DNA from: Physocladia obscura | Lineage: Eukaryota; Chytridiomycota; Chytridiomycetes; Chytridiales; Chytriomycetaceae | Direction: 5' to 3' | DNA length: 11,789 nt | Assembly: GCA_027596945.1 (NCBI GenBank) | Contig: JADGJH010000238.1 | Span: 6,507-18,295 of the forward strand | Part shown: piece by piece, positions 8,806 to 11,789 of the stretch | Numbering within the stretch: the first letter of the stretch is position 1 | Layout of the letters: the number at the start of each line of letters is the position of its first letter | Made by a program: the position numbers and the translations under genes | Notes under the pieces: model-generated | The model's input: the letters and a program-made list of their open reading frames with translations, nothing else | What the model was told of the DNA's origin: nothing | Databases searched by the model: none

Positions 8806-9330
8806 TCATGAAGTTGGCTTTCCCTCACGAGCAATTTCCGAAGCTGACGGTGGTGCGCGATGGAGAGGATCGAATTCGGGGGCACAATTATAACTAAAAA
8901 AGAGAAGAAACTTAGCAAATTTTTTTCAGACTAAAAGTTTGCAGTTACCCCAAATGCCAAAGCTGCAGAAATATTTTCCCACCTTTTGCGTGAACCCAGG
9001 ATGTTATTTTCTTCCAGCCTTCGATTTGCACCTGAGAATAGATTCCCGGACCTGGTCTAGAGTGCAAAGTTTCAACAGAGATTGGAGTCACTTCGGCAAT
9101 TAAAAGTCCTCCGCCACTTGTATGCTGCTCATAATATTCTGCCTGTAATATAATAATTCAGGAAAGTTTAATTTTTAGTCAACAACTAAGATTAAAACCA
9201 TCAAATCATTTGGAATATAGTCCTCTGGGTTGGCTCTGAATCGTCCAAGCGGGGCCAATACAATACGATTTTGAGTTGGATGTCACCGAAAAGGATTGGT
9301 TCAAACAGGGTATAAAAAAATTTTTGAGGA
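8806..9330 (-). pseudogene. Old Yellow Enzyme (NADPH dehydrogenase) gene fragment, N-terminal third only
   Basis: Minus-strand exons are about 9330-9200, 9142-8949 and 8893-8806, with introns 9199-9143 (57 bp) and 8948-8894 (55 bp) in phases 0 and 2. The sequence reads LFEPILFGDIQLK, NRIVLAPLGRFRANPEDYIP, NDLM joined to AEYYEQHTSGGGLLIAEVTP, then PGPGIYSQVQIEGWK and HAKGGKIFLQLWHLG, then APPSASEIAREGKPTS and TGA. This is the start of the FMN-binding TIM barrel of the OYE family, which reduces activated C=C bonds with NADPH; full enzymes are about 370-400 aa. Defects: no ATG before LFEP, a one-base loss in an A-run on the coding strand (plus 9269-9272) that shifts frame inside LKNRIV, and loss of everything after about residue 125, including the catalytic His/Asn pair and phosphate-binding strands. 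The usual PLTRxRA Thr that contacts FMN is Gly here. Non-functional relic. Confidence 0.85.
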
Positions 9331-9800
9331 CTTTTTGAAAACGCAATCGAATCCCAATGCCGCCAAATTTATAGCCAAAATTGGTTTGAAATCAGTTTGA
9401 AATCAGCATGAAATCGAATGAAGTCACGATTAAATGAATGTGAAAATTGTTGTTGGAAAGTGTTGATTTTGTCAGAAAATAGAAGCAGGAGCGCCCCTTT
9501 CTGCCTTGCATTGAAGTCACATTATTTTCTAAGACGGTCGGGTACAATACATAGGTTTACATTTCAACTGCTTTTTTTTACTTTCACCATCACAAATCAG
9601 TTATTTTTCAAAACAAACTATTTAAAAAAATTTAAAAAATAAGCCGCATTGTTGAATAATTTTTTTTGAAGATTTCTGTCTTTTTCCCAATTATCTTTGA
9701 TTCTGGCTCTGGCGGGTCGAGGGATATGTGATGTCAAGTAGAATAATATTTCAAAATATAAAATGCAGAAAAAAATTCACGTAATAGATCCTTTGTCACA
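9331..9800. other. Intergenic region between OYE relic and VTC4
   Basis: AT-rich, with ordinary CpG content. It holds an 11-bp tandem repeat (9384-9416) and homopolymer tracts, and no ORF with recognisable features. It probably includes distal promoter sequence for VTC4. Confidence 0.5.
9384..9416 (+). repeat. 11-bp tandem repeat, two exact copies and one degenerate
   Basis: GTTTGAAATCA at 9384-9394 and 9395-9405 is followed by GCATGAAATCG at 9406-9416. It lies just beyond the 5' end of the OYE fragment. Confidence 0.8.
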
Positions 9801-9808
9801 TATAAATA
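9801..9808 (+). promoter_or_regulatory. TATA-like box of VTC4
   Basis: TATAAATA lies 111 bases ahead of the VTC4 start codon, the only good TATA-type match in this intergenic stretch. It would place transcription starts near 9830-9860, so the short upstream ORF at 9874 would be in the mRNA. A telomere-like TTAGGGTTAG follows at 9825-9834. Confidence 0.4.
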
Positions 9809-9873
9809 AATAAGGCAGAGGCCGTTAGGGTTAGCTGCATTTGAAAATATCTTAATCTTTTTTCAGGTTGAGA

Positions 9874-9912
9874 ATGAACGCATGCCCAAAAAAGGTTAAG
9901 GAAAATTTTTAG
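9874..9912 (+). promoter_or_regulatory. 12-codon upstream ORF in the VTC4 leader
   Basis: ATG at 9874 opens a frame MNACPKKVKENF ending in TAG at 9910-9912, only six bases before the VTC4 ATG (9919). If transcribed, scanning ribosomes would meet it first and would have little room to reinitiate, so it could lower VTC4 translation. A pyrimidine tract ending TTTTTTCAG (9859-9865) just before it could be the acceptor of a leader intron; even then the uORF would remain. Confidence 0.45.
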
Positions 9913-9918
9913 AGCATA

Positions 9919-11757
9919 ATGAAGTTTGGACTCCGGCTGTTGGAACAGAGAAAGGCTGAATGGGAATACTACTACATCAACTATGAAGTGAGCCATATTT
10001 ATACTTGCTACTTGAGCAGTATGTGTACGTATTCTAATCCTGGATCAGTTGTGCAAGCGGTTCCTGAAGGGTGTCGGCAGTTTGCAACTCAATGAACTTG
10101 ACGAGGCAGCGTTCGTCGAGATTTTGGGGCGTGAACTCGAGAAGGTGAGCGATTCTCTTTACGCAAACTTTGGACAGTTGGGACAGGGCTCACTAAACTG
10201 GTGCTGTTTGGTCCCATACATTATTGATCCAACAGGTTGCTTCGTTCCGCAAGATGAAATATGACGAACTTCAGCGCCGAGTCACGAAAGCCGAACGTGC
10301 GTTTACTTCTTTGCTTGCCGCCCATCCGTCCATTGCCCAGTTGATTGTTTCCAGCCCTGTTCTAGGCGCATCGCTCGAGGAAACAAAGCTCGCCACTCTT
10401 CGCGAAACAGTTTCGGCTCTCCTCCAAGAAGTAGCCGACCTGTCGAAGTACACGCGTTTGAATTACACCGGCTTCCTCAAAATCCTGAAGAAGCACGACA
10501 GATACACCCAATTCCAGCTGAAGCCCATGTTCCTGCTGCGTATACGCGAGCGGCCATTCTATGAAGAATCGGTCGAGCCTCTAGTTGTGCGACTTTCCCG
10601 AATCTTCAACAACGTGCGCACTGGTGGAAAAGGCGGTTCCGGCACTGACACGGCCGAAACTATTCCGGACAAGTTCGTGCGAAAGACGAGAAAATATTGG
10701 GTTCATTATGACAAGGTTGACGACTTGCGTAACCAAATTCTTAAGAAAATTCCCATCTTGATTGTGAAAGATAAAAAGGGAACTCTTGAGGATATTCCGA
10801 ATCCAGCCGTATCTACGATATATTTCGACAACTCTTTTATGGATTTATATCACGATAGAATCGAAAGAAAGCCAGGATCTCAGGTGTTGTTGAACATCCA
10901 CTAGTACTGCCGGTTTTCTTAACCAAAAACAAAAAAAAACAAAACAAAAATTATAGCTAATTCGGTTGAGGTGGTATGGCGATATTGATGATGGTCAAGA
11001 CGTATTTGTTGAACGAAAAGTTCTTAAAGTGAAAGACTATGGTCCAGTTCTTGAAAGCGATATCGAAGAAGGGTTTGATGACGATGACGATACGGCAGTT
11101 GGCAGTAACTTTGTAAAATCCAAAGAGCCCATAAGACACAATATTGCCGACGAATCCACCGAAAAATCTCGATTTACAGTCAAAGAGCAACATATTAACG
11201 ACTATCTCGCTGGTCAATACCAAATGGACAAATCAATCCAAAAACAAAATGAAAAAGTTATTCTCGAAAGCGTGTCGAGCCCGACTTTCAGTCCCGCTTC
11301 TTTTGCCATGAAATCGCCATTGGTCAATTTTAGCAGCTCTGTCGGATCATCATCACCAGGAACTGCACTCATTGCCACAACTTCGCGCACTGCCATCCCA
11401 TCAAAGACACGTTTGCTCGATCTTTCACGCCTGTCCACCGAAATCGCACGCGATATTCGCGAAAAAGAGTTGAAACCCGTCCTCCGCACGTTTTATAACC
11501 GCACTGCGTTCCAAATCCCGGGAGACCTTCGCGTACGCATTTCATTGGACAGTGAGCTCACGTTTATTCGTGAGGATGGCGCTACGCGTAGTGGAAAAAA
11601 TTGGAGACGGAAAGACTGTGGCGCTACGTGGCCATTTGAGTACTTGGATAGAGCTGATGTTGATAGCTTTCCTTATGCTATACTGGAAGTGAAAATTCAA
11701 ACTCTTGAGGATGCAGGAGAACCTGAGTGGGTTAAAAAACTTGTCAATGATTCGTTG
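9919..11757 (+). CDS. VTC4: Vacuolar transporter chaperone 4, polyphosphate polymerase (3' end outside window)
   Basis: Exons are 9919-9987, 10049-10144, 10236-10883 and 10957-11757. Introns of 61, 91 and 73 bp are all phase 0, and a donor GTTAGT follows at 11758; 538 codons lie inside the window. VTC4 is the catalytic subunit of the fungal VTC complex, which makes polyphosphate from ATP and moves it into the vacuole. The SPX domain (residues 1 to about 145) starts MKFGLRLLEQ, as in the family, and has the inositol-pyrophosphate-sensing cluster NYTGFLKILKKHD (131-143). In the polymerase domain, K208 (RKYWVH), R274 and R276 (RLRWYG), K292 (VERK), K347, R453 (FYNRTAF), R465 and E515 (AILEVKIQT) line up with yeast Vtc4 K200, R264, R266, K281, K294, R361, R373 and E426, so it looks active. 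The counterparts of yeast K455 and K458 and the membrane domain must be in later exons. LEVK followed by EPEWV is Vtc4-like rather than Vtc2/3-like. Two inserts absent from yeast lie at about 300-338 (acidic) and 365-430 (Ser-rich). Confidence 0.93.
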
Positions 11758-11789
11758 GTTAGTTTTATTTTATTTCTTCTCTCTAAGGT

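Noticed and set aside
4925..8820. Intact DNA transposon or LTR element
   Set aside because: No terminal inverted or direct repeats, no target-site duplication and no transposase or reverse transcriptase motifs could be found by eye at the block edges or inside.
9708..9725. tRNA internal B-box (GGGTCGAGGGA)
   Set aside because: It does not match GGTTCGANTCC well, and no A-box or cloverleaf can be folded around it.
9778..9783. Pho4-type binding site (CACGTA)
   Set aside because: It is one base off CACGTG/CACGTT, a single six-base match, and the regulator in this lineage is unknown.
11214..11489. Minus-strand ORF of 91 codons
   Set aside because: It overlaps VTC4 exon 4, which is strongly supported by motifs and catalytic residues.

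Overview
This looks like a piece of a nuclear genome from a fungus, probably an early-diverging and perhaps zoosporic lineage. The evidence is short spliceosomal introns (about 49-91 bp, GT...AG), compact AT-rich intergenic DNA, and a VTC4-type SPX/polyphosphate polymerase gene next to an ecdysoneless (ECD/SGT1) gene and an Old Yellow Enzyme fragment. The species cannot be fixed from the sequence. A zoosporic lineage is hinted at only by a weak resemblance of the first gene to the animal ciliary protein ZBBX.

Layout. (1) Positions 1-1544, + strand: the last four exons of a gene that starts upstream of the window; its family is uncertain. (2) Positions 1955-4838, + strand: a complete three-exon gene for an ECD/SGT1-family protein, predicted at 920 aa. 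The family match is strong along the whole length. (3) About 4.9-8.8 kb: a segment almost free of CpG (about 16 by hand count, none between 5123 and 6538), with scattered broken coding stretches, mostly on the + strand. They carry premature stops and apparent one-base losses in homopolymer runs. I read this as a decayed, once cytosine-methylated block holding at least one multi-exon gene relic. I do not recognise its product. (4) 8806-9330, - strand: three exons of an Old Yellow Enzyme (NADPH dehydrogenase) gene covering only its N-terminal third. It is frameshifted, has no visible start codon, and ends where CpG depletion begins. (5) 9330-9918: promoter and 5' leader of the last gene, with a TATA-like box and a short upstream ORF. 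(6) 9919 to the window end, + strand: first four exons of VTC4, with an SPX domain followed by the tunnel-shaped polyphosphate polymerase domain. The last catalytic lysines and the membrane domain lie beyond the window.

The intact genes do not form an evident pathway: ECD is a nuclear/cytoplasmic co-factor of transcription and splicing complexes, and VTC4 makes polyphosphate at the vacuole. The most notable feature is the contrast between normal CpG in the live genes and the OYE fragment and near-absence of CpG between them, with a sharp right edge at the OYE break. No rRNA, tRNA, CRISPR or intact transposon was seen.
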